Positions 17,166 through 26,098 of a DNA stretch of 38,268 bases are shown here, piece after piece. Origin of the DNA: Clostridia bacterium (GTDB lineage: Bacteria > Bacillota > Clostridia > Oscillospirales > Acutalibacteraceae); the NCBI GenBank assembly GCA_017937865.1, contig JAGBCU010000061.1, positions 1 through 38,268 of the forward strand. The letters run 5' to 3'. Position 1 is the first letter of the stretch. Every line of letters starts with the position of its first letter. The notes beneath the pieces were generated by a model, which was not told the DNA's origin, ran no database searches, and saw only the letters and a list, made by a program, of their open reading frames with translations. The position numbers were made by a program, and so were the translations under genes.

Positions 17166-18550
17166 AAAAAACAGCACGAAGAGGGTTAGTTGTCTTATTG
17201 CTTGTAGCCGTTGTGTTAGGTGGCTTAGGCTTCCTTGCCTTTAAATTTGCAGTAAACGGTGAAAAATGGGCAACCCTGAGAGCAAATCTTCATCTCACAG
17301 AGGACGGCAGCTTTGTAGCCGCAGGTAATATTACTGACCGAAACGGTGAAATACTTGCACAAACAAAGGATAACGAAAGAGTTTATAATGACTCTGAGCG
17401 TGTGAGAAGATCTGTTCTTCATATAATCGGTGACACTGAGGGTTATATTTCTTCAGGTGTACAAACTGCTTATAAAACTCAGCTTACGGGCTATAACCCT
17501 ATAACAGGTCTTTATTCTTTAAAAAGATACGGCAGAGGAAACGATATAAAGCTTACCCTTGACAGTAAGGTCTGTGCAACGGCTTACGATGCTCTTAACG
17601 GCAGAAAAGGCGTTGTAGCGGCTTATAACTATAAAACAGGGGAGATCCTCTGCTCAGTTTCTTCCCCTAATTATGATATAAGAAACAAACCGTCCGAAGA
17701 AACGATTCAAAAAAATGAAAACGGAAAGTATGACGGTCTTTATATGAACCGCCTTATAGATGGCTTATATACTCCGGGATCAACTTTCAAAATTATAACA
17801 ACCGCAAGCGTTATTGAAAATAAAGCTGACATCAGTGAATGGCAGTTCGAATGTAACGGTGAAACTGTTATAGACGGTGTTAAAATCACTTGTCCCGATA
17901 AGCACGGGGTTATGAATTTTGAAGAAGCATTTACAAAATCATGTAACTGTGCATACGCTGCTTTGACTGATGAAATAGGAAAAAACGCACTAACAAAAAC
18001 TGCAAAGGAATTCGGATTTTCTAAAGAGTTTTCCTTTGGTAATGCCTATACAGATGCAAGTGTTTTTGATTTAAGTGATGCTGAAAGAGGTGACGTTGCC
18101 TGGGCAGGCGTAGGGCAATACACTACTCTTGTTAACCCATACCATATGCTTACGGTTTTAGGTTGTGTCGCAAATAACGGTAATGCTGTGTTACCCTACG
18201 TTGTTTCAAACGTAACCTCACCCGACGGTAAGATATTAAAAGAAGCAACGGCAGTAACTGAAAGCAGAATTACCGCTGACGTTGCAAATACTCTCAAAAC
18301 TATGATGCGGAAAAACGTAGAAAATAACTACGGTGACGGTAATTTTAAAGGGCTCGAAATGTGCGGTAAAACGGGCACGGCAGAGGTTGCAGACGGCGTG
18401 AAGCCTCACTCGTGGTTTGTAGGCTTTTCAGCCAACGAAAATTGCCCCGTCGCTATTGTAGTCGTAGTTGAAAACGGTGGTTGGGGCTCTTCTGCGGCAT
18501 TACCCGTAGCATCTACTGTTATGAATGAAGTTTTCAAATCACTTTCTTAG
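17162..18550 (+). CDS. Class B penicillin-binding protein (transpeptidase)
   Basis: This enzyme cross-links peptidoglycan and partners with a SEDS glycosyltransferase, here the gene immediately upstream with a 4-base overlap. The 462-residue protein has one N-terminal membrane helix (about 9-28), a short pedestal with the ITDRNGEILAQ strand (57-67), and a transpeptidase domain with all three active-site motifs: Ser207-Thr-Phe-Lys210, Ser260-Cys-Asn262 and Lys403-Thr-Gly405. The short pedestal resembles mycobacterial PbpA and clostridial homologues rather than the longer PBP2 or PBP2x, and there is no PASTA domain. The pairing with an FHA-SEDS fusion resembles the actinobacterial rodA-pbpA neighbourhood, where FHA proteins are also found. 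It could act in elongation, division or sporulation. Confidence 0.94.
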   Translation: MKKTARRGLVVLLLVAVVLGGLGFLAFKFAVNGEKWATLRANLHLTEDGSFVAAGNITDRNGEILAQTKDNERVYNDSERVRRSVLHIIGDTEGYISSGVQTAYKTQLTGYNPITGLYSLKRYGRGNDIKLTLDSKVCATAYDALNGRKGVVAAYNYKTGEILCSVSSPNYDIRNKPSEETIQKNENGKYDGLYMNRLIDGLYTPGSTFKIITTASVIENKADISEWQFECNGETVIDGVKITCPDKHGVMNFEEAFTKSCNCAYAALTDEIGKNALTKTAKEFGFSKEFSFGNAYTDASVFDLSDAERGDVAWAGVGQYTTLVNPYHMLTVLGCVANNGNAVLPYVVSNVTSPDGKILKEATAVTESRITADVANTLKTMMRKNVENNYGDGNFKGLEMCGKTGTAEVADGVKPHSWFVGFSANENCPVAIVVVVENGGWGSSAALPVASTVMNEVFKSLS

Positions 18551-18602
18551 AAAATATTAATGGAATATTAAATAATTTACAAATTTTGCCATACATCGAC
18601 GG

Positions 18603-18631
18603 TTGACTTGTTAATATAAATGTTGTACAAT
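18603..18631 (+). promoter_or_regulatory. Promoter of the ABC-transporter operon
   Basis: TTGACT at 18603-18608, 17 bases, TACAAT at 18626-18631. The -10 overlaps an 8-base palindrome TTGTACAA (18624-18631), a possible contact for the downstream TetR regulator. Confidence 0.65.
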
Positions 18632-18668
18632 GTAATGTGAATTTTAATGTTCCGAAAGGTTGAAATAA

Positions 18669-19370
18669 ATGAGTTTTATTGAATTTGATTCTGTTTACAA
18701 AAGATATAAAATGGGCGAGGTTGTTATCAATGCTGCCGATGGTGTTACCTTTAACGTTGAGCAAGGTGAGTTCTGCGTTATAGTTGGTGCCAGTGGTGCA
18801 GGTAAAACAACCGTTCTTAATATTTTGGGCGGTATGGATGATTGCGACGACGGTAAGGTTCGTGTTGCAGGTGACCTTATAAACGAATATGACAGCAAAC
18901 GTCTTATTGAATACAGGCGTTATGACGTTGGTTTCGTTTTTCAGTTTTATAACCTTGTTCCCAATCTTACAGCTCTTGAAAATGTTGAGCTTGCAACTCA
19001 GATTGGTACAAAGGCTCTTAATCCTGCAAAGGTGCTTGAAAGAGTTGGTCTTGGTGAGCGTATAAACAACTTCCCCGCACAGCTTTCAGGTGGTGAGCAG
19101 CAGCGTGTTTCTATTGCACGTGCTCTTGCCAAAAACCCAAAGCTTTTGCTTTGCGATGAGCCTACAGGTGCTCTTGACTACAATACAGGTAAACAGATTC
19201 TTAAATTACTTCAGGATACAAGCCGTGAAACAGGTATGACGGTTATCGTTATTACTCATAACCAGGCTCTCACTCCTATGGCAGACCGCGTTATTTCTAT
19301 GAAGAGCGGTCGCGTGGTAAGTATTGAAACAAACGAAAATCCCATGTCAGTTGAAGATATTGAGTGGTAA
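18669..19370 (+). CDS. ABC transporter ATP-binding protein (MacB/LolD type)
   Basis: This is the ATPase of a MacB/LolD/FtsE-type system, which drives extracytoplasmic movements of FtsX-fold permeases instead of classical transport. The 233-residue protein carries Walker [10 protein letters not shown] (40-48), Q-loop Gln92, signature LSGGEQQ (139-145), Walker B LLLCDEP (159-165) and switch His197. A GAAAGG site precedes the ATG. The permease gene follows 16 bases downstream, and a TetR-type regulator gene lies convergent beyond it. The substrate is unknown. Homologous pairs with large permeases in Firmicutes are often annotated as lipoprotein, lipid or antimicrobial-peptide exporters, and none of these is proven here. 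Confidence 0.95.
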   Translation: MSFIEFDSVYKRYKMGEVVINAADGVTFNVEQGEFCVIVGASGAGKTTVLNILGGMDDCDDGKVRVAGDLINEYDSKRLIEYRRYDVGFVFQFYNLVPNLTALENVELATQIGTKALNPAKVLERVGLGERINNFPAQLSGGEQQRVSIARALAKNPKLLLCDEPTGALDYNTGKQILKLLQDTSRETGMTVIVITHNQALTPMADRVISMKSGRVVSIETNENPMSVEDIEW

Positions 19371-19386
19371 TTGAAAGGATATAGCA

Positions 19387-22300
19387 ATGAATAAAGCTTA
19401 TGTTACAGACAGTTTACGCTCAATAAAACGAACTATAAGCCGATTTATTTCAATGGTTATTATAGTTGCGATGGGTTGCGGTCTGTTTTGCGGTTTGAAT
19501 GCAGTCGGTCCGGATATGCTTGATACCGCGAATAATTATTATGATAAATATAATCTTATGGATTTAAGATTACAGTCTTATCTGGGTCTTTACGAGGCAG
19601 ATTTAGAGGCTGTAAGAAAAATCGAAGGCGTTAAGGCTGTACAGGGTGCAAAATTCGTTGACGGCTACGTTCAGACTATGTCTGATGAGGGCAAGTATGA
19701 GGGTATCGTTGATATCGACGGCTCCGAGCTTACAATTCGTGTTTTAGGTGTAGATTTAGGCATGGCGGTTGATTTCCAGAACGGAATTGATAACCCCAAC
19801 TATATCAACAGATTAAAGCTTGTTGAGGGTAGATATGCAGAACGAGATAACGAATGTGTTATTACCTGCAGCGGTCTTACAACACCCGAACAATTTAAAA
19901 TCGGCGAAACAATAAAAGTTGTCGGCGATGATGAGGAAATTACATATTCACTTAAAAACAATGAATTTACCATTGTAGGTATAGTTCAAACACCATATTG
20001 GGTTTCCTACGAGCGTGGTGTTACTACTGCCGGTAGCGGTAAATTAGGTGATTTCGTATACGTTTCAAACGATGCTTTTACAGATAAAATCAATTACTAC
20101 AGTGAAGCATATATAACTCTTGAGGGTGCTGATGAATTTGAGGCATATACCGATGAGTACGACGAATTCGTTGAAGCTAAAATGCTTGAAATTGCAGAAA
20201 AGTCAGAAGCGCTTGCTGCTTTAAGAAGGTCAGAGCTTAAGATTGGCCTTGCTGAGAAACTTACAGATGCACAAAAGAAAATTGATGATGCAGAAGCTGC
20301 TGTCGGCACAAAGCTTGAAGACGGTAAAGCAAAGCTTGAAGAGCTTTACGAGCTTGAACGCGACGGTGAAAGGCTTTTAGCTGAAGCTCAGGCTCAGATG
20401 GATGAAGAGTACAGTAAGGTGCAGTCACAGCTTCAGAGCGGTAGCGATGAATATCTTGCTGCAGTTAACGAATATAACGCAAATGTTCAGACTCTTTCTG
20501 CAAAGCAGATTGAATTCTCAAATAAAACAACAGAATATAACTCAAAAAACCTTGAGTTAAATGATGCGAAAAATCAGCTTGATGAAGCAAAAACACAGCT
20601 TACCATCGCAGAAACTGAAATCAGGGTTACGGAAGCTCTTGTTACCAGTACAAAGACAACACTTGAAACTTTGAGAGAAAATCAAAACGTTTCACAAGGT
20701 GACCTTGACCTTGATGCTATGGCAGACAGGTTAGAGGAAACAAATCCTCAGCTTGCTGCAACGCTAAAATCACTTTCTAATTTCACTGCTCAGGGTATGG
20801 CAGCGGATGCGATTGTTGAGGTTGAACAACTTCTTGACCAGTATAATTCCGAGCTTGCAGTTGCAAAGCAGCAAAAGGATGCAGGTCAAAAGGAGTATGA
20901 ACAGAAATATGCTGAATGGTCTGAAGCTGATAAAAAATTAAGAAACGCAAAGAAACAGCTTGACCAGGCTGAAAAAGATTTGAAGGCTGCTGAAAAACAA
21001 CTTGCAGACTTTAAAGAGAAAATTGAATCAAGCGGTGACCAGCTTCAGTACAGCACGATTGAAGCTAATACAAAGTATATGACCGCACAGGCAACGCTTG
21101 CTTTAAGAAGCACCCAGTATCAGAATATTAAGGCAATTATTGAGCAGGCAGAAAAAACATATTCAGAAAGCTCTGAATTAATAAATGCTAAAATCGGTGT
21201 TGCAAAAACAGAGTATAACAAGGGTGAAAATCTTCTTAAAAATATAAATGACGGCGTGGGTTGGAATGTTTATACGAGAAAAGACTCACCCGGTTACTCA
21301 GGTTACGGCTCTGCGGCAGAAAATATGGTAAGACTTGCTTATATTTTCCCAACCTTCTTCTTTATCGTTTCTACAATGATGTGTCTTACAACTATGACAA
21401 GAATGGTTGAAGAAGAAAGAACACAGTTAGGTACCTTAAAAGCTCTCGGTTATTCTAATAAAATGATTTCCGCAAAGTATATGATCTATGCCGCTCTTGC
21501 AAGCTTTATAGGTGTGGTATTAGGTATCTTTTTAGGCTTTATAGGTATTCCGTTGGCAATATGCGGTGCATGGGGCATTATGTACGAGTTGCCATCAGTA
21601 GAAATAACCTTCTACGCAATATATATCATTCTCGGTATAATTATTTCTATGGGTTCAACAATTTTTGCAGCCTTTTGGGCTTGTAAAAATGAGCTTGCAA
21701 CCGTTCCTGCTGTTCTTATGCGACCCAAGGCTCCTAAAGCAGGTCGTAGAGTATTCCTTGAAAATATTGACAGTATTTGGTCTAAGCTTAGCTTTACTTC
21801 AAAGGTTACAGTCAGAAACCTCTTCAGAAACAAAAAGAGATTTATTGTTACAATTGCAGGTATAGCAGGTTGTACTGCACTTCTTCTTGCATCATTCGGT
21901 CTTAAGGATTCAATCGGTGGTGTTATTGATAACCAATACGCTAAAGATAAAGGCGTTGCTCAATACGATTTACAGGTTGTTTTGGCAGAGGGACAAACCT
22001 CATACAATAACAGTTCGGTTGTTAATGCTGTAAATTCTGTAGAAGGAATAGATTCCTCAATGCTCGGTTTCCTGAAGGTATGTAAGGGCTATTCTGACAG
22101 AAGTGAGGATGAACTTGAGGTTGATGTTCTTGTTCTTGAAAATCCTGCAGGCTTACATAATTTCATAGACCTTCGTTATAACGGAAAAGATGTACCTTTA
22201 ACTGATGAGGGTGCAGTTATTACAAAGAAATTTGCGGAAAAAACCGATACAAAAATTGGTGATACCGTTAAAGTTTCGTGGACTGAGGGTTCACGCGTTG

Positions 22301-22953
22301 TTGAATACGAGGTAGTTGTTACAGGTATTGCCGATAACTATACCTTCCACTACGTTTATATGACGCCTTATTATTACAGCACTGTAACAAGAGCAGAGCT
22401 TTCGTATAACTATCTTTTTTGTAAGGTTGCAGACGATATTACCTCTGAACAAAAGGCTCATATTGAAAAAACAGTAAACGATATGAAGGGCGTTAACGGT
22501 TCAGTATTTACAACTGTTGTTATTGATAATTTTAATAATATTGTTAATACCTTAAACCTCGTTATTATGATGTTTATAATTGCTGCAATGGGTCTTGCAA
22601 TGGTTGTTCTTTACAACCTCAATAATATCAACGTTAACGAACGAATAAGAGAGCTTGCAACCTTAAAGGTTCTCGGCTTCTATAACGGTGAGGTTTCGGC
22701 ATATATTTATAGAGAAAATATCTTCTTGACAGCTATAGGTATAGCTTTAGGTCTTGTTTTAGGTATACCGCTCAATATAGTCGTTGTTGGTATTGTTGAT
22801 ATTGATACTCTTACCTTTAGCACAAAGCTTGAGCCTTTAAGCTTCCTCTTCTCAGTTCTTTTAACAGCTCTCTTTGCTATTATTGTTAACGTGCTTATGC
22901 ACTTTAAGTTGAAGAAGATAAGTATGGTTGAGTCATTAAAGTCAGTAGAATAA
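19387..22953 (+). CDS. Large FtsX-type ABC permease with extracytoplasmic coiled coil
   Basis: The 1188-residue permease forms a unit with the ATPase encoded just upstream. It has one N-terminal membrane helix (about 19-38), a MacB-like extracytoplasmic domain (about 45-270) and a long coiled coil (about 280-610) dense in Ala, Glu, Gln and Lys heptads. The first FtsX domain follows, with three helices from about residue 655 and the hallmark EEERTQLGTLKALGYS. A further helix at about 825, a second extracytoplasmic domain, and a second FtsX domain with RIRELATLKVLGFYNGE complete it. Such double-FtsX proteins with coiled coils occur widely in gut Firmicutes. By analogy with FtsEX and MacAB the coiled coil may transmit ATPase motion to outside partners, such as a wall hydrolase. 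The substrate is unknown. Confidence 0.92.
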   Translation: MNKAYVTDSLRSIKRTISRFISMVIIVAMGCGLFCGLNAVGPDMLDTANNYYDKYNLMDLRLQSYLGLYEADLEAVRKIEGVKAVQGAKFVDGYVQTMSDEGKYEGIVDIDGSELTIRVLGVDLGMAVDFQNGIDNPNYINRLKLVEGRYAERDNECVITCSGLTTPEQFKIGETIKVVGDDEEITYSLKNNEFTIVGIVQTPYWVSYERGVTTAGSGKLGDFVYVSNDAFTDKINYYSEAYITLEGADEFEAYTDEYDEFVEAKMLEIAEKSEALAALRRSELKIGLAEKLTDAQKKIDDAEAAVGTKLEDGKAKLEELYELERDGERLLAEAQAQMDEEYSKVQSQLQSGSDEYLAAVNEYNANVQTLSAKQIEFSNKTTEYNSKNLELNDAKNQLDEAKTQLTIAETEIRVTEALVTSTKTTLETLRENQNVSQGDLDLDAMADRLEETNPQLAATLKSLSNFTAQGMAADAIVEVEQLLDQYNSELAVAKQQKDAGQKEYEQKYAEWSEADKKLRNAKKQLDQAEKDLKAAEKQLADFKEKIESSGDQLQYSTIEANTKYMTAQATLALRSTQYQNIKAIIEQAEKTYSESSELINAKIGVAKTEYNKGENLLKNINDGVGWNVYTRKDSPGYSGYGSAAENMVRLAYIFPTFFFIVSTMMCLTTMTRMVEEERTQLGTLKALGYSNKMISAKYMIYAALASFIGVVLGIFLGFIGIPLAICGAWGIMYELPSVEITFYAIYIILGIIISMGSTIFAAFWACKNELATVPAVLMRPKAPKAGRRVFLENIDSIWSKLSFTSKVTVRNLFRNKKRFIVTIAGIAGCTALLLASFGLKDSIGGVIDNQYAKDKGVAQYDLQVVLAEGQTSYNNSSVVNAVNSVEGIDSSMLGFLKVCKGYSDRSEDELEVDVLVLENPAGLHNFIDLRYNGKDVPLTDEGAVITKKFAEKTDTKIGDTVKVSWTEGSRVVEYEVVVTGIADNYTFHYVYMTPYYYSTVTRAELSYNYLFCKVADDITSEQKAHIEKTVNDMKGVNGSVFTTVVIDNFNNIVNTLNLVIMMFIIAAMGLAMVVLYNLNNINVNERIRELATLKVLGFYNGEVSAYIYRENIFLTAIGIALGLVLGIPLNIVVVGIVDIDTLTFSTKLEPLSFLFSVLLTALFAIIVNVLMHFKLKKISMVESLKSVE

Positions 22954-22954
22954 A

Positions 22955-23044
22955 TTTGATGCTTTTTGCGTATTTTGAGATTTTCTGCCCATTCGCAGTA
23001 TTTATATACAGCTTCAGGGCAGAGAAATCCCAAACTACATCAAA
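22955..23044. repeat. Imperfect inverted repeat after the ABC operon
   Basis: GATTTTCTGCCC (22979-22990) faces GGGCAGAGAAATC (23017-23029), and the outer arms TTTGATG (22955-22961) and CATCAAA (23038-23044) also pair, giving one long, bulged hairpin of about 90 bases. A second small inverted repeat, CAAATT/AATTTG, follows near 23052-23067. It has no terminator-like T run, so it may be a 3-prime structural element or the relic of a small mobile sequence. Confidence 0.5.
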
Positions 23045-23079
23045 AATCATTCAAATTTAAAATTTGAAGAATAAAAAAT

Positions 23080-23113
23080 ATGGTCTGCGATGCTTCTTTG
23101 CATCGCAGACCAT
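23080..23113 (-). terminator. Bidirectional terminator between the ABC permease and tetR
   Basis: A perfect 14-bp stem ATGGTCTGCGATGC/GCATCGCAGACCAT with a six-base loop. The minus strand has a long T run after it (for tetR); the plus strand has a weaker one. Confidence 0.88.
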
Positions 23114-23116
23114 TTC

Positions 23117-23737
23117 TTATTCTGCTTCGGGAGCTTTATACGTGCTATAAAGCTGTTTGGTTTTATATGAGCCATTTATGTATATATTAGCGCAACACTC
23201 TGCAAGCTCGTGAGGGGGGATTTTCATACCCTCGTCCATCCAATCTATAACAATACCGGTCATAGCGGTAAGAACAAAGTTTGAGCAATACCTTGCAGGA
23301 TTGTTTTCGTCAAAGATATCTTTCGAATTAGGTATATTTGTAAGCATAAGCTGTTGTACGAGCTTATAAAGCTGGTTGTTGATATCGTTTTTAACTATAA
23401 AGTTGAAAAGTGTTTCATGGTCCTTGCAGAAGTTTAAAATTCTTTCTGCATACTCCGTGAAGCCTTCAATTGTTGATATGGATGAATTTGATTGATTTAT
23501 TGTGTTTTTAAAAGCATCGTAGGCTTCGGCTTGTATTTGCTGAAGCATATCAATTAAGTCTGTATAATAAAAGTAAAAGGTAGCTCTGTTAACGTCTGCT
23601 AAGGTTGTAAGCTCTGTAACTGTGATTTCGTTAATCGATTTTTGCTCAAGTAAAGTAAACAAAGCATCTCTGAGAGCCTTTTTGGTTCTTTTAACACGTC
23701 TGTCGGTGTTATTCATACGTCTTTTTTGTGCGGGCAA
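23117..23737 (-). CDS. TetR/AcrR-family transcriptional regulator
   Basis: TetR-type repressors bind operators as dimers and release them when a ligand binds. The N-terminal helix-turn-helix is clear: RTKKALRDALFTLLEQKSINEITVTELTTLADVNRATFY in a typical TetR arrangement (about residues 14-55), with a variable ligand-binding C-terminus. I start at the TTG at 23737 (206 residues) because an AGGAG site lies 8 bases upstream. A GTG nine bases earlier directly abuts that site, and an internal ATG a little further in has no ribosome site. It is convergent with the large-permease ABC operon and is the likely regulator of that operon, a guess from position. The promoter is at 23774-23802. Confidence 0.88.
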   Translation of the reverse strand: MPAQKRRMNNTDRRVKRTKKALRDALFTLLEQKSINEITVTELTTLADVNRATFYFYYTDLIDMLQQIQAEAYDAFKNTINQSNSSISTIEGFTEYAERILNFCKDHETLFNFIVKNDINNQLYKLVQQLMLTNIPNSKDIFDENNPARYCSNFVLTAMTGIVIDWMDEGMKIPPHELAECCANIYINGSYKTKQLYSTYKAPEAE

Positions 23738-23773
23738 TGGGAACACTCCTAATTATTAATGTATAACACTTAT

Positions 23774-23802
23774 ATAATATCATACAATTGTTGGTTTTTC
23801 AA
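23774..23802 (-). promoter_or_regulatory. Promoter of tetR
   Basis: On the minus strand TTGAAA (23797-23802) and TATTAT (23774-23779) are 17 bases apart. Overlapping GTAT/ATAC elements (23761-23785) could serve as an autoregulatory site. Confidence 0.55.
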
Positions 23803-23813
23803 GATAGAAAACT

Positions 23814-23847
23814 ATATTTCCCCGAAAGAATTTTTTCAGGGAAATAT
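23814..23847 (-). terminator. Terminator of nfo
   Basis: On the minus strand a 14-bp stem ATATTTCCCTGAAA/TTTCGGGGAAATAT (one wobble pair) closes the operon. The T run after it is short. Confidence 0.65.
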
Positions 23848-23850
23848 AAA

Positions 23851-24684
23851 TCAATCTTTATATAAGGTTTTTAAAAGTGCAATTTCTCTCGCGTAGCCGT
23901 CTATATCATTAGGAGTTTCAAGGAAAAAAGGTAAGTTTTTAAGCTTAGGATGGTTGATAATTCTTTCTATTGCCTCAAGACCTATACCGCCATCGCCGAT
24001 TTTTGCATGTCGGTCTTTATGGGCACCTAAATAATTCATACTGTCGTTAAGGTGAATTGCCTTTAATCTGTCAAGACCTATAACCTTATCGAATTCTTCA
24101 ATAACGTTATCTAAATTATTTACAATATCATAACCGCCGTCGAAAACGTGGCACGTATCAAGGCAAACACCCAGCTTTTCGTTTAAAGTAACCTTATCTA
24201 TAATTGCTCTGATTTCTCCAAAGGTTCTTCCAACCTCACTGCCTTTACCTGCCATAGTTTCAAGTAAAACGAGAGTTTTTTGCTCTTTTGTAAGGATTGA
24301 ATTAAGCATATCTGAAATGAGCTGAATACCAACATCTTCACCTTGACCTACATGGCTACCCGGGTGGAAGTTATATAATGCACCCTCAATGTTATCAAGC
24401 CTCATTATATCATCAAGCATTGTGTTTTTTGCAAATTCGCGAAGTCCCTCATCCTTAGCACAAGCATTCATTGTGTAGGGAGCATGGGCGAGAACGCTGA
24501 CAATACCGTTTGCTTTTCTATATTCCTCAAAAGCCTTTATATCCTCTAAATCCAAAGGTTTAGCAGAGCCACCGCGAGGGTTTCTTGTAAAAAACTGGAA
24601 ATCATTAGCACCGATTTTTACTGCCTCTTTACCCATAGCAAGATAGCCCTTTGAGCTTGATAAATGACATCCTATAATTAACAT
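23851..24684 (-). CDS. nfo: Endonuclease IV (AP endonuclease)
   Basis: The enzyme nicks DNA 5-prime to abasic sites in base-excision repair, using three metal ions. The 277-residue length and the motif series are classical: GCHLSSSKG near the start, [58 protein letters not shown] and FFLETP at the end. These contain the His, Asp and Glu metal ligands of the TIM barrel. A GGTGAT site precedes the ATG, which lies 11 bases after the stop of a DUF1015 gene, so the two are co-transcribed. No LexA-like box precedes this operon. The assignment is secure. Confidence 0.97.
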   Translation of the reverse strand: MLIIGCHLSSSKGYLAMGKEAVKIGANDFQFFTRNPRGGSAKPLDLEDIKAFEEYRKANGIVSVLAHAPYTMNACAKDEGLREFAKNTMLDDIMRLDNIEGALYNFHPGSHVGQGEDVGIQLISDMLNSILTKEQKTLVLLETMAGKGSEVGRTFGEIRAIIDKVTLNEKLGVCLDTCHVFDGGYDIVNNLDNVIEEFDKVIGLDRLKAIHLNDSMNYLGAHKDRHAKIGDGGIGLEAIERIINHPKLKNLPFFLETPNDIDGYAREIALLKTLYKD

Positions 24685-24695
24685 AAAATCACCAT

Positions 24696-25946
24696 TTATT
24701 TAGTTTCAAGTTTGTGTATGAAAAGTCCGCTTAAAAGCTTCGGCTCAAACCAGGTCGATTTCGGGGGCATTATCATACCTGCATCAGCAATTGACATAAG
24801 ATCGTCAAGAGTAGTTGGGTACATTGAAAATGCAACCGCCATACCGCCGTCAACTAATCTTTCTAATTCACCAAGACCGCGTATACCGCCTATAAAATCA
24901 ATTCTTTTATCAGTTCTCGGGTCACCGATATTAAGCACGGGTGTTAAAAGATTTTTTTGAAGAATAGAAACATCTAACTGCTCAACGGGGTTATTTTTAT
25001 CAAACGTACCCTCTTTAGCGGTAAGCTTGTACCAGTTTTTATTTAGGTACATACCAAAGGTGTGCTTTTCAGTTGGGTGATAAGCACCGTCACAATCAGC
25101 AATTTCCACAGTGAATTTTTCACTGATTTTTTCAATGAATTCTTTTTCTGTGTAACCGTTAAGGTCTTTTACAACTCTGTTATAATCCATTATTTCAAGG
25201 CTGTCAGCAGGGAAGAGGACAGCAAGGAAAAAGTTGAATTCTTCAGTACCGTTGTAATCGGGATTTTGCTCTCTTCTCATTTTTGCAACGTTTACTGCTG
25301 ATGCACAACGGTGGTGGCCGTCAGCGATATAAAAGTCACCTGAAGCCTCAAGAAGCTTTGATATTTCGTTACATACACAAGTATCATCAATAACCCAAAC
25401 AGTATTCTGAATACCGTCATCTGTTACAAAATCATAAACCGGAGCTTTGTTTTGCCATTGTGAAATAATTGATGCTACGGAATCATTTCCTTTATAGCAA
25501 AGGAAAATAGGACCTGTATTTGCGTCGCAGGTATCGACGTGACGAATTCTGTCTGCCTCTTTATCAGCTCTTGTTAATTCGTGTTTTTTGATATGATTAT
25601 TGATATAATCATCAACGTCTGCACAGCCTACGATACCTGTTTGAGCTCTTCCGTTCATAATTTGACGGTAAATATAAAAGCAAGGTGCTTCGTCTGTTTT
25701 GCAGTATCCGTTTTCTTCTGAGCATTTAAGATTTTCTGCGGCTTTACAGTATACCTCGTCGCAGTAAATATCAGTACAGCAGGGCAAATCAATCTCTGCC
25801 TTGTCAACGTGCAAAAAAGAATACGGATTATTTTTAACCATTTCCTTTGCTTCTTCGCTGTTCATAACGTCGTAGGGAAGTGCAGCGATTTTAGAAGCAA
25901 GCTCAGGGATAGGTCTTAAAGCTTTAAAGGGTTTAAAAACAGCCAT
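24696..25946 (-). CDS. DUF1015 family protein
   Basis: The 416-residue protein belongs to the DUF1015 family of unknown biochemical role. It opens with the typical [30 protein letters not shown] segment and keeps [16 protein letters not shown], a Y-x-Y-R-Q region (FYIYRQ), the DGHHR motif ([13 protein letters not shown]) and a C-terminal [31 protein letters not shown] block. All of these are conserved in the family. The His-rich motif suggests an enzymatic or metal-binding function but this is not established. It starts the operon with nfo, and a GGAGG site precedes the ATG. The family link is secure; no function is claimed. Confidence 0.9.
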   Translation of the reverse strand: MAVFKPFKALRPIPELASKIAALPYDVMNSEEAKEMVKNNPYSFLHVDKAEIDLPCCTDIYCDEVYCKAAENLKCSEENGYCKTDEAPCFYIYRQIMNGRAQTGIVGCADVDDYINNHIKKHELTRADKEADRIRHVDTCDANTGPIFLCYKGNDSVASIISQWQNKAPVYDFVTDDGIQNTVWVIDDTCVCNEISKLLEASGDFYIADGHHRCASAVNVAKMRREQNPDYNGTEEFNFFLAVLFPADSLEIMDYNRVVKDLNGYTEKEFIEKISEKFTVEIADCDGAYHPTEKHTFGMYLNKNWYKLTAKEGTFDKNNPVEQLDVSILQKNLLTPVLNIGDPRTDKRIDFIGGIRGLGELERLVDGGMAVAFSMYPTTLDDLMSIADAGMIMPPKSTWFEPKLLSGLFIHKLETK

Positions 25947-25995
25947 AATTATCCTCCGTTTAATATGTGTTTTTTATATAAATTCGTTAATTATA

Positions 25996-26025
25996 ATTTT
26001 ACTTTATTTAATGCTTTGATGTCAA
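25996..26025 (-). promoter_or_regulatory. Promoter of the DUF1015-nfo operon
   Basis: On the minus strand TTGACA (26020-26025) and TAAAAT (25996-26001) are 18 bases apart. It is divergent from the promoter of the DUF2461 gene. Confidence 0.6.
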
Positions 26026-26032
26026 TATTATA

Positions 26033-26061
26033 TTGCGTTTTAACTTATTTTGTGTTATTTT
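26033..26061 (+). promoter_or_regulatory. Promoter of the DUF2461 gene
   Basis: TTGCGT at 26033-26038, 17 bases, TATTTT at 26056-26061. It lies 8 bases from the divergent DUF1015-nfo -35 box. Confidence 0.45.
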
Positions 26062-26098
26062 ATTTTTACAAATTTTATAGAAATAATTATGGTGAAGT

